A stretch of DNA of 32,052 nucleotides from Syntrophaceae bacterium (lineage in GTDB: Bacteria > Desulfobacterota > BSN033 > UBA1163), in contig JAGXSW010000023.1 of the NCBI GenBank assembly GCA_018333715.1, forward strand, positions 1 through 32,052. The letters run 5' to 3'. Within the stretch, counting starts at the first letter, position 1. Each line of letters begins with the position of its first letter. Below, in pieces: positions 1 through 7,339 of this stretch. The position numbers and the translations under genes are program-made. The notes under the pieces were generated by a model, which saw only the letters and a program-made list of their open reading frames with translations, did no database searches and was not told where the DNA came from.

Positions 1-435
1 GATCCTGTTAATCTGGAGAGGGCCCTGAGGCTCAATGATCGTTTGGGAGGGCATTTCGTTACGGGACATATCGATGGCATAGGCGTGGTCACGGAGAAGA
101 GACGAGAGAGAGATTTTGTCAATCTGAGGGTAAGGGTTCCGGAAAATATATTGAAATATGTCGTTCCCAAGGGATCGATTGCAATCGATGGGATCAGTTT
201 AACGGTCAATGAATGCAGGGGATCGGAGATTCTGCTCACGCTTATCCCATATACCCTGGAGAAGACCACTCTGATGGATAAGAAAGCAGGGGATTCTATC
301 AATCTCGAAGCTGACATTTTAGGCAAATATGTGGAACGATTGCTCGGCCATAGGAGTGGAAAGCCTGAAGGATTGGACCTGTCTTTCCTAAAAGAACATG
401 GAATTTTAAAAGGAGATGAGGGTTTACATGATTAA
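1..435 (+). CDS. ribE: Riboflavin synthase alpha chain (5' truncated by window)
   Basis: Riboflavin synthase dismutates two molecules of 6,7-dimethyl-8-ribityllumazine into riboflavin. The reading frame is open from base 1, so the true start lies outside the window and the TTG at 43 in the ORF track is not the start. The visible part begins with the linker NLERALRLNDR and then GGHFVTGHIDGIG, which opens the second of the two lumazine-binding barrels. This half also contains the conserved segment DGISLTVN. About 144 residues remain of a usual 200-215. The 3' end overlaps the start region of ribBA, so the two are translationally coupled, and ribH follows, making a classic rib operon. Confident by family and context. 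Confidence 0.93.
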   Translation, partial: DPVNLERALRLNDRLGGHFVTGHIDGIGVVTEKRRERDFVNLRVRVPENILKYVVPKGSIAIDGISLTVNECRGSEILLTLIPYTLEKTTLMDKKAGDSINLEADILGKYVERLLGHRSGKPEGLDLSFLKEHGILKGDEGLHD

Positions 436-1639
436 TACCATCGAAGAGGCATTGGACGAAATCCGTCAGGGGAAGATGGTGATCTTAGTTGATGACGAAG
501 ATCGGGAGAATGAGGGCGATCTCACCATGGCCGCTGAGAAAGTAACGCCTGAGGCCATCAACTTTATGGCGAAATACGGAAGGGGACTGATCTGCCTCTC
601 ATTGCTTGAGGAACGTCTGAACGAACTCCGGCTTCCGATGATGGTTTCGGATAATACCTCCCGCTTCCAGACCGCTTTTACCGTGTCGGTGGACGCAAGA
701 AAAGGGGTGACCACCGGAATTTCAGCGGCTGACCGGGCGAACACCATCCTTGCGGCCATCAATGACAGCACGACACCAGAGGACCTTGTCTCTCCGGGCC
801 ACGTCTTCCCTCTGAGAGCCAGAACCGGCGGGGTCCTGGTCAGGACGGGTCAGACCGAAGGATCGGTCGACCTGGCGAGACTGGCAGGCCTCAAACCGGC
901 TGGAGTGATCTGTGAGATCATGAACGAGGATGGAACCATGTCCCGCATGCCTGATCTCCAGATCTTTGCAGAAAGGCATGGTTTGAAGATTGTCACAATT
1001 GCCGATCTCATCAAATACAGGCTTCATAAAGAAAGTTTGGTCCGCAGGATAGCAGAAGCAAAAATTCCGACGAAATACGGAGGCTTGTTCACCACCATTG
1101 CCTATGAAAACGATGTCGATCCTTTTCACCATCTTGCGCTGGTCAAAGGAGATATCCAGCCGGATGACGAGGTTCTGGTGAGGATGCACTCACAATGTCT
1201 GACGGGCGATGTATTCGGATCAAGGCGATGTGATTGCGAGGAACAGCTCCATAAAGCGATGGCCATGGTGGAAAAAGAGGGGAAGGGAGTCATCGTCTAC
1301 ATGAGACAGGAGGGGAGAGGAATCGGGCTGGTCAATAAATTAAGGGCCTACTGCCTTCAGGATCTGGGAAGGGATACGGTGGAGGCCAATGAGGCTCTTG
1401 GATTTCAAGCGGATATGAGGGATTATGGAATCGGAGCCCAGATTCTTGTGGATCTGGGCCTTCATAAGATCCGGCTGATGACGAACAACCCGAGAAAGAT
1501 TAAAGGACTGGAGGGGTATGGGATTAAAGTGACCGAAAGGATTCCCATTGAGTCAAAGCCCAGTCAGGAGAACATCGAGTATCTGAAGACGAAAGCGAAG
1601 AAGATGGGTCATATCCTCTCGATCAAATCAGGGGATTAA
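428..1639 (+). CDS. ribBA: Bifunctional 3,4-dihydroxy-2-butanone-4-phosphate synthase / GTP cyclohydrolase II
   Basis: This enzyme supplies both precursors of riboflavin: the four-carbon unit from ribulose 5-phosphate and the pyrimidine from GTP. Residues about 1-200 form the DHBP synthase domain with the acidic motif [10 protein letters not shown]. Residues about 205-400 form the GTP cyclohydrolase II domain with the zinc ligands in [14 protein letters not shown] and the RQEGRGIGL motif. The ORF track starts at 416, but ATG 428 (MINTIEEAL) follows a GAGGG at good spacing and matches the usual family start. Either start lies inside the 3' end of ribE. Full length for the fused enzyme (about 400 residues). 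A role in supplying flavin to the several flavoproteins downstream is possible but is an inference. Confidence 0.95.
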   Translation: MINTIEEALDEIRQGKMVILVDDEDRENEGDLTMAAEKVTPEAINFMAKYGRGLICLSLLEERLNELRLPMMVSDNTSRFQTAFTVSVDARKGVTTGISAADRANTILAAINDSTTPEDLVSPGHVFPLRARTGGVLVRTGQTEGSVDLARLAGLKPAGVICEIMNEDGTMSRMPDLQIFAERHGLKIVTIADLIKYRLHKESLVRRIAEAKIPTKYGGLFTTIAYENDVDPFHHLALVKGDIQPDDEVLVRMHSQCLTGDVFGSRRCDCEEQLHKAMAMVEKEGKGVIVYMRQEGRGIGLVNKLRAYCLQDLGRDTVEANEALGFQADMRDYGIGAQILVDLGLHKIRLMTNNPRKIKGLEGYGIKVTERIPIESKPSQENIEYLKTKAKKMGHILSIKSGD

Positions 1640-1693
1640 AAGAAATTGCGGATTTTAGATATCGGATTTCGGATTGAAGACTATTTCCAAAAG

Positions 1694-1788
1694 TGTCATT
1701 CCTGCCCCGATTTTCATTGGGATAAACTCCAGCAGGAATCCAGATATTTTTTAGTATTCCCTGGATTCCTGTTTGCACGGGAATGACA
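1694..1788. repeat. Nested inverted repeat between ribBA and ribH
   Basis: TGTCATTCC (1694-1702) is matched by GGAATGACA (1780-1788). Inside it, AGGAATCCAG (1734-1743) is a perfect inverted copy of CTGGATTCCT (1761-1770). The whole can fold into a long interrupted hairpin. It resembles the dispersed 'CTGGATTCC..GGAATGAC' intergenic repeats that I associate with many deltaproteobacterial genomes. It sits inside the presumed rib operon, so it would be transcribed. There is no T-tract, so it is not a normal terminator. Confidence 0.75.
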
Positions 1789-1840
1789 CAATAGATGAAA
1801 TAATTACGAACAGACACGCTTTTACCGAAAGGAGAAGAGA

Positions 1841-2314
1841 ATGGCTAAAACCATTGAAGGCAAATTGATGGCGAAGGGGCTTAAATTCGGGATCGTCTTA
1901 AGCCGATTTAACAATTTCATCAGCGATCGGCTCCTGGAGGGAGCGCTGGATGCATTGCGAAGAAGCGGAGCGGAAGAGGGAGATTGTTCGGTGGTAAGGG
2001 TTCCGGGATCCTTTGAAATTCCGCTGGCGACAAAGAAGATGGCGAAGAGCGGACGTTATGACGCCCTCATCTGCCTCGGATGTGTCATCCGGGGTGCGAC
2101 GCCCCATTTCGAATATATTGCAACAGAAGTCACCAAAGGCATCGCCAGCATCACTCTTGAGAGCGAAGTCCCCATCTCCTTCGGGGTTCTCATCACAGAC
2201 ACCATCGAACAGGCCATTGAAAGGGCGGGCACAAAAGTGGGCAATAAGGGGTTCGATGCCGCCATGTCAGCAATCGAAATGGCCAACCTGATGAAGGAGA
2301 TCGGAAAGGGATAA
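1841..2314 (+). CDS. ribH: 6,7-dimethyl-8-ribityllumazine synthase
   Basis: Lumazine synthase condenses the RibBA butanone phosphate with the ribitylamino-uracil to give the substrate of riboflavin synthase. At 157 residues it has the typical family length. The motifs [16 protein letters not shown] near the N-terminus, the VPGSFEIP segment and [17 protein letters not shown] with the catalytic His are all present. The start is fixed by GAAAGGAGAAGAGA just before ATG 1841. It is separated from ribBA by about 200 bp holding the inverted repeat and is followed closely by nusB, the common ribH-nusB pair. Confidence 0.96.
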   Translation: MAKTIEGKLMAKGLKFGIVLSRFNNFISDRLLEGALDALRRSGAEEGDCSVVRVPGSFEIPLATKKMAKSGRYDALICLGCVIRGATPHFEYIATEVTKGIASITLESEVPISFGVLITDTIEQAIERAGTKVGNKGFDAAMSAIEMANLMKEIGKG

Positions 2315-2322
2315 GAAAATCT

Positions 2323-2739
2323 TTGGGAAAGAGAAGAAGATCGAGGGAGTTTGCGCTCCAGGTTCTTTACCAACTTGAAATCACCAAACAGGGCGCTCTG
2401 CAGGCGATAGTTCAATTGAAAGAGAATTTTTCGCCGGAAGAAGGAGAAGATGAGTTCGCCAAACGGATGATTCTGGGTGTGATGGAGCGCCGACAGGAGA
2501 TTGACCGGTTGATCGAAGAGCGTTCCGAAAACTGGCGTCTGGATCGCATGACGATCATCGACCGGAATATCCTTCGCATCGCCATCTTCGAACTTCTATA
2601 CTGCAGTGAGGTTCCCCCCAAAGTCACCCTCAATGAAGCGATTGACCTCGGAAAACGATACGGATCTGAAGAATCGGGAAGTTTCATCAACGGGATCTTG
2701 GACCGAATCCAGAATGAAGTGATCCGGAAGCCCCTATGA
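2323..2739 (+). CDS. nusB: Transcription antitermination factor NusB
   Basis: NusB binds boxA RNA with NusE (ribosomal protein S10) and supports antitermination on rRNA operons. The 138-residue, mostly helical protein starts MGKRRRSREFALQVLYQLE, a standard NusB N-terminus, and contains the family segments DRMTIIDRNILRIAIFELL and PPKVTLNEAIDLGKRYGSE. The start codon is TTG at 2323, with only a weak purine-rich stretch upstream. It lies 8 bases after ribH, so coupling with ribH is likely. Confidence 0.95.
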   Translation: MGKRRRSREFALQVLYQLEITKQGALQAIVQLKENFSPEEGEDEFAKRMILGVMERRQEIDRLIEERSENWRLDRMTIIDRNILRIAIFELLYCSEVPPKVTLNEAIDLGKRYGSEESGSFINGILDRIQNEVIRKPL

Positions 2740-2748
2740 GAAAAAGAT

Positions 2749-2903
2749 AATAACCAAATTTCAAGCGCCAATAACCAAATAATAACCAATATCTCAATGA
2801 CCAAAACTTTAATCCCCTTGCTCCATCCTTCTCCCATGGGGATATTGGAAGTTGGTTATTGGAAATTATTTGGTGTTTGGAATTTGGAATTTGGTTATTG
2901 GGA
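2749..2903. repeat. AT-rich 'TTGGTTATTGG' inverted intergenic repeat
   Basis: CCAATAACCAAAT (2768-2780) is a perfect inverted copy of ATTTGGTTATTGG (2889-2901). Several degenerate copies of the TTGGTTATTGG / CCAATAACC word lie between them. The track ORF from 2797 runs through this repeat, so its N-terminal part should not be read as protein. It is a dispersed low-complexity type of intergenic repeat; I see no promoter or terminator here. Confidence 0.7.
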
Positions 2904-2913
2904 GTTAAACAGG

Positions 2914-3516
2914 ATGGATGTCATCATTTCTAAAGAATCAATCGATCTTCAGGAGGGCGATCTGCTTGTCGCCGCTCTTTTCAAGGACGAGAGGCCCCTG
3001 AGAGGCTCAATCGGCTGGGTCGATTGGAGACTCAACGGGATGTTGTCCCGCTTTCTGATCGAAAACAGACTGACAGGGGAACGGAGAGAGAGGACACTGA
3101 TTCCTTCCCAGGGCAGAGTTTCTTCGAAGGCGATCCTTATTCTCGGCCTGGGCAAGGTTAAGGAGTATAGTTATCTATCCGTACGGGAGATTGTTCCCTT
3201 CGTGGTTGAAACCCTCAAAAATCTGAGGGCCTCCAACCTCTGCTTCTCCCTCCCATGCGGCGATGAGTATAATGTGGACTGCGGGAAACTAACAGAAGTT
3301 CTCCTTGAGGGGATAATGGACAGCATGGATCAATCCCCCTCGGATCGCAAATGGATTGAGAACTTCACCCTCTCTTTTGCTGAGGGAGAGGAGCGATTTT
3401 CTGAAATTCTCCTCGGAGTTCAAACAGCCAAATCAATCTTAACAGACCGTCTTCAAATCAGAATCTTAACTCCTTCCGAAATCCTTCCAAAGGCCAGCTT
3501 GGCCTGCAACCTCTGA
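2914..3516 (+). CDS. Stand-alone leucyl aminopeptidase (M17) N-terminal-like domain protein
   Basis: The ORF track begins at 2797, but the first 39 residues come from the intergenic repeat. ATG 2914 (MDVIISKESIDLQEGD) is the sensible start, giving 200 residues. The pattern resembles the macro-like N-terminal domain of M17 leucyl aminopeptidases: a short strand, then GDLLVAALFKDERPLRG, then KAILILGLGKVKEYSYLSVREIVPFVVETLKNL. There is no C-terminal metallopeptidase domain, and the frame ends in LTPSEILPKASLACNL. It is either a true single-domain protein or the remnant of a longer one. No catalytic function can be assigned. Confidence 0.6.
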   Translation: MDVIISKESIDLQEGDLLVAALFKDERPLRGSIGWVDWRLNGMLSRFLIENRLTGERRERTLIPSQGRVSSKAILILGLGKVKEYSYLSVREIVPFVVETLKNLRASNLCFSLPCGDEYNVDCGKLTEVLLEGIMDSMDQSPSDRKWIENFTLSFAEGEERFSEILLGVQTAKSILTDRLQIRILTPSEILPKASLACNL

Positions 3517-3540
3517 ATCCCTTGTCTCTTCCACATTTTT

Positions 3541-3569
3541 TTGACAATTGTACTGAAATAGGATAAAAG
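3541..3569 (+). promoter_or_regulatory. Sigma70-type promoter upstream of ilvE-like gene
   Basis: A perfect TTGACA -35 box (3541-3546) is followed 17 bases later by TAAAAG (3564-3569), which matches four of six -10 bases. Predicted transcription would start around 3576, about 35 bases before the aminotransferase ATG. Confidence 0.5.
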
Positions 3570-3611
3570 GGATACCCATATAGAAGAATTTTCATCGGGA
3601 GGGATGCCGCT

Positions 3612-4529
3612 ATGGTGCAAAAGATGGAGAAGATTTGGATGGATGGGAGATTGATCCCCTGGGATGAAGCGAAAGTCCACGTATTGACTCATACGCTCCA
3701 TTATGGGTTGGGGATCTTTGAAGGGATACGTTGCTATCTCTGCGATGACGGGAGATCCGCTGTCTTCAGGTTGAGAGAGCATATCGATCGGTTCTTCGAT
3801 TCCGCCCACATCGGAGGCCTTAAAATGGGCTACTCGAAGAAGGAAATCGTAGAGGCATGTAAAGAGACCTTGCGAGCCAACGGTCTAAAAGCGGGATATA
3901 TTCGGCCGCTTGCCTTCATCGGAGAAGGGGTGATGGGGGTTTACCCGGGAGATAATCCGATTCAAGTGGCGATCATCACCTGGTCATGGGGAGCCTACCT
4001 TGGAGAAGAAGCCCTGGAGAAAGGCATCAGGGCAAAGTTCTCCTCTTATACCCGCCACCATGTTAATGTCATGATGACCAAGGCAAAAATTTCCGGAAAT
4101 TATGTAAACTCCGTCCTCGCCAAAAGAGAAGTGATGAAATTGGGGTATGAAGAGGCCATGATGCTCGATACGGAGGGTTATGTTTCCGAGGGCAGCGGAG
4201 AGAATATCTTTATCGTAAAAAACGGGCTGATGAAAACGACTCCCCTTACCTCGATCCTCTCCGGGATTACTCGGGATTCGGTGATTCAGATTGCGAAATC
4301 GAGGAAGATTCCTGTCGTTGAAGAGAAATTTACACGGGATGAGCTCTACACGGCCCAGGAAGCCTTTTTCACCGGGACCGCCGCCGAAATCACGCCCATC
4401 CGCGAAGTGGACGACCGGCAGATCGGCGAAGGAAAACCGGGCCCTGTCACCAAAGAGCTTCAGGCCGTTTTCTTCGATATCGTAAAAGGCAAGAACCCCG
4501 AATTTAGGGAGTGGTTGGACTACTTATAG
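3612..4529 (+). CDS. ilvE: Branched-chain amino acid aminotransferase (class IV PLP)
   Basis: A fold-type IV PLP aminotransferase that would interconvert branched-chain amino acids and their 2-oxo acids with glutamate. The 305-residue length is normal for IlvE. Motifs in order are the [16 protein letters not shown] opening, the PLP-lysine region [18 protein letters not shown] and the cofactor-binding segment [13 protein letters not shown], followed by [21 protein letters not shown] 3612 has GGGAGG about nine bases upstream. D-amino acid aminotransferase is the other option in this fold, but EGIRCY and SEGSGENIF favour IlvE. It has its own promoter, and its stop lies within the first unit of an 8-bp repeat array. 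Confidence 0.9.
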   Translation: MVQKMEKIWMDGRLIPWDEAKVHVLTHTLHYGLGIFEGIRCYLCDDGRSAVFRLREHIDRFFDSAHIGGLKMGYSKKEIVEACKETLRANGLKAGYIRPLAFIGEGVMGVYPGDNPIQVAIITWSWGAYLGEEALEKGIRAKFSSYTRHHVNVMMTKAKISGNYVNSVLAKREVMKLGYEEAMMLDTEGYVSEGSGENIFIVKNGLMKTTPLTSILSGITRDSVIQIAKSRKIPVVEEKFTRDELYTAQEAFFTGTAAEITPIREVDDRQIGEGKPGPVTKELQAVFFDIVKGKNPEFREWLDYL

Positions 4530-4635
4530 TCGGATGGTCTTTTAGTCATTTAGTCTAATAGTCTTGAACTTATTTAATGAGGTTGTTATGCCATTGACTA
4601 TATGACTATGGGACTATCCGACTATGCGACTAAAA
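4527..4635. repeat. Inverted pair of 8-bp-period tandem arrays (TAGTCNNN / GACTANNN)
   Basis: Left arm 4527-4566 reads as five 8-base units beginning TAGTC or a one-base variant. Right arm 4596-4635 reads as five 8-base units beginning GACTA. The two arms are inverted with respect to each other and separated by about 29 bases, so a long imperfect hairpin can form. The left arm begins on the ilvE stop codon and the right arm ends just before the ATG of the next gene. The three variable bases in each unit change while the five-base core is kept. Confidence 0.8.
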
Positions 4636-4637
4636 AA

Positions 4638-5144
4638 ATGCTTCTCATCATCGATGGTTATAACCTCCTCCATTCCGGTCGCACCCTTGTCAAATTAAGT
4701 TCCATTCAACTTCAATGGGAAAGGGAACGTCTCATCCAGAGGCTGTCCCTCTACCGTCAGGCCAGACCCTCTGAGATCCTTGTTGTCTTCGACGGATGGC
4801 AGGCGGGCTGGAGCACGGAGAAGAGAGAGAAGAAAAATGGGATCGAACTGATCTTCTCAAGAGTCGGCGAGAAGGCGGATGAGGTGATCAAGAGGCTGAT
4901 CAGAGAGAAAGGCTCCGGAGCCGTCGTCATCACCTCTGACCGGGAGATAGCAAGCTATGCCGGCAGGCTCTCGGTTCCGGTCATTCCATCCGAACAGTTT
5001 CAGGCGAAGTTAGAAAGTACCGATGCCCGAGGTGCAGAAAAAACAGAGGAGAATGAAGAGGAGAGAGGTTTAAAGAAAAAGGGGCCCTCTCGAAGGCCCT
5101 CCAAAAAAGAGAAAAGATTGAAATTAGCGCTGAAGAAACTTTAG
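4638..5144 (+). CDS. NYN-domain / YacP-like predicted RNA-binding nuclease
   Basis: The sequence LLIIDGYNLLHSGRTL, then ILVVFDGWQAG, then VGEKADEVIKRLI and AVVITSDREIASYA is the PIN-like NYN signature, with acidic residues at metal-binding positions. The family (YacP/Rae1) cleaves RNA, in B. subtilis on ribosomes. The ORF track starts at 4602 inside the tandem repeat; ATG 4638 (MLLIIDGYNLL) matches family members better, although neither start has a clear Shine-Dalgarno. The C-terminus is a charged, lysine-rich tail (KKKGPSRRPSKKEKRLK) that may bind RNA. 168 residues from this start. The next gene, plsY, is convergent. Confidence 0.8.
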   Translation: MLLIIDGYNLLHSGRTLVKLSSIQLQWERERLIQRLSLYRQARPSEILVVFDGWQAGWSTEKREKKNGIELIFSRVGEKADEVIKRLIREKGSGAVVITSDREIASYAGRLSVPVIPSEQFQAKLESTDARGAEKTEENEEERGLKKKGPSRRPSKKEKRLKLALKKL

Positions 5145-5145
5145 C

Positions 5146-5196
5146 CCCCTTACCTCATCCCTCTCCCCTTTGGGGAGAGGGTAAGGGTGAGGGGAG
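5146..5196. terminator. GC-rich hairpin between convergent genes (possible bidirectional terminator)
   Basis: CCCTCTCCCC (5159-5168) pairs perfectly with GGGGAGAGGG (5172-5181) across a TTT loop, and the flanks extend the pairing imperfectly. It lies between the convergent YacP-like and plsY genes. T-rich tracts are poor immediately beside the stem, so it may also be one of the dispersed 'CCTCTCCC' repeats that serve as terminators. Confidence 0.5.
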
Positions 5197-5214
5197 TTTG
5201 GCACTATTTCTTTT

Positions 5215-5829
5215 CTATTTGGTTTTCCACTTATTTTCTGTTCCCTGTAAAAGCCTTGCGATATTGGATTGATGCCGGTAAAGGATCAGCGCGGCGATGA
5301 TGACGCTCATGATGAAATAAGCCTGGGAATCACTCCGGAAATAGGCGATGAGGATCGGAATCGTCGTTGCACAGGAGATCGATCCCAGAGAGATATACCT
5401 CCATTTCCACACGATTCCCATAAAGATAAAACATTCAATCAGCACTGAGGTGAACGAAATCGGGAGGTAGACGCCAAGAGCCGTAGCGACTCCTTTTCCG
5501 CCTTTAAACCCAAGGAAGATGGGAAAGATATGCCCGAGAATCGGGCCCATTCCTACGATGGCGATCCAAGTGTGATCGGAAAGACCCCACTGCTCTGTCA
5601 ACCCCCACTTCATGGCAAGAACAATCGGCATCATTCCTTTCAGCATATCTCCGATAAGAGTCAAAATTCCAAGGGTTTTCCCGGCCGTACGGAAGATATT
5701 GGTCGCCCCGATATTTTTACTTCCTTTTTTTCTCGGATCAACCCTGGAAAAAAGTTTGGTGAGGAGAAGCCCGGTGGGGATGGAACCCAGAAGATATCCG
5801 AATAGTCCGATAAAGATTCCGGCAGGCAT
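5215..5829 (-). CDS. plsY: Acyl-phosphate:glycerol-3-phosphate acyltransferase PlsY
   Basis: PlsY transfers the acyl chain from acyl-phosphate to glycerol-3-phosphate, the first step of phospholipid synthesis, and acts in the inner membrane. The three family motifs are visible: GYLLGSIPTG near the N-terminus, KKGSKNIGATNIFRTAGK, and GFKGGKGVATALGV. Multiple hydrophobic helices run along the 204 residues, the normal length. It is on the minus strand, just downstream of tRNA-Pro on the same strand, so the two could be co-transcribed (16-base gap). Confidence 0.95.
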   Translation of the reverse strand: MPAGIFIGLFGYLLGSIPTGLLLTKLFSRVDPRKKGSKNIGATNIFRTAGKTLGILTLIGDMLKGMMPIVLAMKWGLTEQWGLSDHTWIAIVGMGPILGHIFPIFLGFKGGKGVATALGVYLPISFTSVLIECFIFMGIVWKWRYISLGSISCATTIPILIAYFRSDSQAYFIMSVIIAALILYRHQSNIARLLQGTENKWKTK

Positions 5830-5845
5830 ATTTTCTCTTTAAAGA

Positions 5846-5922
5846 TGGTCGGGGAGAGGAGATTTGAACTCCCGGCCTCTTGGTCCCGAACCAAGCGCGC
5901 TACCAGGCTGCGCTACTCCCCG
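5846..5922 (-). tRNA. tRNA-Pro (anticodon CGG)
   Basis: On the minus strand the sequence folds into a full cloverleaf. The acceptor stem is CGGGGAG/CTCCCCG, the D arm contains AGCGCAGCCTGGTAGCGC, and the anticodon stem CTTGG/CCAAG holds the loop TTCGGGA with anticodon CGG. The T arm GCCGGGAGTTCAAATCTC is followed by discriminator A. The 3' CCA is encoded (TGG at 5846-5848 on the plus strand). The length with CCA is 77 bases. Confidence 0.97.
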
Positions 5923-6030
5923 ACTGAATGAGTCTAAATTAAACGATTTTTTATAAAATGTCCAGTCCCTTATCAAGCCACTGGAACTCCGATATAAGGA
6001 GTGAAAAATAAATATTTTCAGAGAGACTTA

Positions 6031-6286
6031 AGGTAGGGGTAATGCGTCACTGAAGCGGGGGGGAAATCCGTCCATCGAGCAGTCATGTCTCCGAAAATCT
6101 TATCAAGCGGATGGTTTATATTCTTTTGGGCAAGGGCAACATTGCCCATTGTAGAACAGTCCTTGTCATACAGAATCATCCTTTTAGTTTACGGACAAGC
6201 TAATGTTTCCGCTATAAGATTTTCTCCAACATGACTGCCCGAAGGACGTTAATTTTCCACGGAAGAGTGACGCATTACAGGTAGGG
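6031..6286. mobile_element. MITE-like non-autonomous element with 8-bp target-site duplication
   Basis: The element spans 6039-6278 (240 bp). Its ends are perfect 13-bp terminal inverted repeats, GTAATGCGTCACT (6039-6051) and AGTGACGCATTAC (6266-6278). Directly outside both ends is the 8-bp repeat AGGTAGGG (6031-6038 and 6279-6286), which looks like a target-site duplication. A subterminal inverted repeat (GCAGTCATGT...AAAATCTTAT...GCGGA on the left, its imperfect complement on the right) lets the element fold on itself. It contains no ORF. It fills most of the gap between tRNA-Pro and the DUF447 gene; in the remaining 6287-6476 I see only AT-rich sequence without a clear promoter. Confidence 0.85.
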
Positions 6287-6476
6287 TTTAATTTTGTCTT
6301 CCCTTTTTGTTCAACTCGTAGTACTTTTCTCATGGTGGCTCCCCTTTGTAAGTTTGTTATTCCCTAATTTTATCTTCATAGGGGCGCTGCCTCTAAATTT
6401 TAACTAATTTTTGCACCCCCTTGGGTGACCAATACAAAGGTATATTGGGCGAGATGCCCTTATGGAGGAATCACAA

Positions 6477-7058
6477 ATGAGCACGTTAAAAGAGTTAGGA
6501 ATGAAAAAAGACTGGCTATATGAAGTTGTCCTTTCCAGTTTTGATAAAAATACCCCCCACGCAGCCCCTTTCGGAGTAAAAACCACAGATTTTAATCTGG
6601 TTACAATTGAAATGTATAAGGGATCCAATACCCTGAAAAACATTCTGACCTATAAGGAATTCGTTCTTAACACGATTGATGACCCGGTCATTTTTTATCA
6701 GGCTCTTTATGACAGAGAGAAAATTAATTTCGGTTTGGCAAAAATGATTAATGCCCCTGTTTTGACTGATTCGCCTGCGAGCATTGAAGTTAGATTAGTA
6801 AACTCGATAGATCTAGGGCAATGCTTTATGATAGATGCGGCAGTTGTATATGTCCATATCCGCCACAGAAGTGAGTTAATAAACCGCGCCAAAGGCCTTG
6901 TTTTTGAAAGCCTCATCATGGCTACCAGAATGCCTCATTTAGCGGAGCGCAAACCGGAGGAATTGCTCAGAGAGAATTATCGAATTATAAAAAAAGTCGC
7001 TCCCGGCTCAAAATATGAATGGGTGATGCAAGAACTGTTGAATAAATGCGGCAGATAA
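6477..7058 (+). CDS. DUF447 family protein (flavin-binding split-barrel-like)
   Basis: The pattern LYEVVLSSFDKNTPHAAPFGVKT near the N-terminus, then MYKGSNTLKNILTYKEFVLNTIDDP and the C-terminal RNRAKGLVFE-like segment match DUF447. This family is found in methanogens and in bacteria with H4MPT-linked C1 genes and probably has a flavin-reductase-like split barrel. Biochemical function is unknown. The start is ATG 6477 (MSTLKELG) because GGAGG lies nine bases upstream; the track's ATG 6462 overlaps that Shine-Dalgarno. 193 residues. Its place beside the flavoprotein pair and the H4MPT cluster fits the family's usual company. Confidence 0.75.
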   Translation: MSTLKELGMKKDWLYEVVLSSFDKNTPHAAPFGVKTTDFNLVTIEMYKGSNTLKNILTYKEFVLNTIDDPVIFYQALYDREKINFGLAKMINAPVLTDSPASIEVRLVNSIDLGQCFMIDAAVVYVHIRHRSELINRAKGLVFESLIMATRMPHLAERKPEELLRENYRIIKKVAPGSKYEWVMQELLNKCGR

Positions 7059-7113
7059 GAAGGACGGTTTATTAGCCCTGCAGTTTTTTTCCTTTACTCC
7101 TGTTTGCTTCTTA

Positions 7114-7122
7114 TGCTAAAAT
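7114..7122 (+). promoter_or_regulatory. Extended -10 promoter candidate for the flavoprotein pair
   Basis: TGCTAAAAT at 7114-7122 is an extended -10 element (TG, one base, then TAAAAT, five of six matches). No good -35 is present at the right distance. Transcription from here would make a leader of about 210 bases before the isf-like ATG. Confidence 0.35.
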
Positions 7123-7128
7123 TAGCAG

Positions 7129-7339
7129 CGTCTAAGTAAAGAGGCGGCGGACAGTCAAGGGAATGGGCGACTGTGATACGACATGCGCCATTGTGGGCGG
7201 CATAGTGACGTCAGCGTCAAAGCATCTGCCGTCGGAATGGCTCAGAAGACGGGAGCCTCTTCCAGGGAGCTAAAGCGCCCAATCGGGGGAAGGGGATCTT
7301 CTAACTCCCTCTCTCCACACACCCAAAACCGGAGACAGT
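7129..7339 (+). promoter_or_regulatory. Long leader of the iron-sulfur flavoprotein gene, with weak cobalamin-riboswitch-like words
   Basis: This 280-base gap has no ORF with support. The words AGGGAA, GCGACTGTGATACGA, GCCATTG and GGCTCAGAAGACGGGAGCC occur in this order at 7157-7257. They recall conserved blocks of cobalamin riboswitches, including the TCAGAAGAC core of the B12 box inside a GGCTC/GAGCC hairpin. The GGTGAAAATCC block expected between the first two is not recognisable, so this may be a variant, a decayed copy or chance. No intrinsic terminator is seen, so control would have to be translational. Confidence 0.25.

Noticed and set aside
722-1189. 155-aa minus-strand ORF inside ribBA
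   Set aside because: It is a shadow of a well-supported gene on the other strand, without a ribosome site or family motif.
1623-1817. 64-aa minus-strand ORF between ribBA and ribH
   Set aside because: It is produced by the nested inverted repeat; such 'VIPVQTGIQ' type translations are typical of that repeat and not a protein.
4596-4635. CRISPR-like array of short repeats
   Set aside because: Units are only 8 bp with three variable bases, far too short for a repeat-spacer array, and no cas genes are present.
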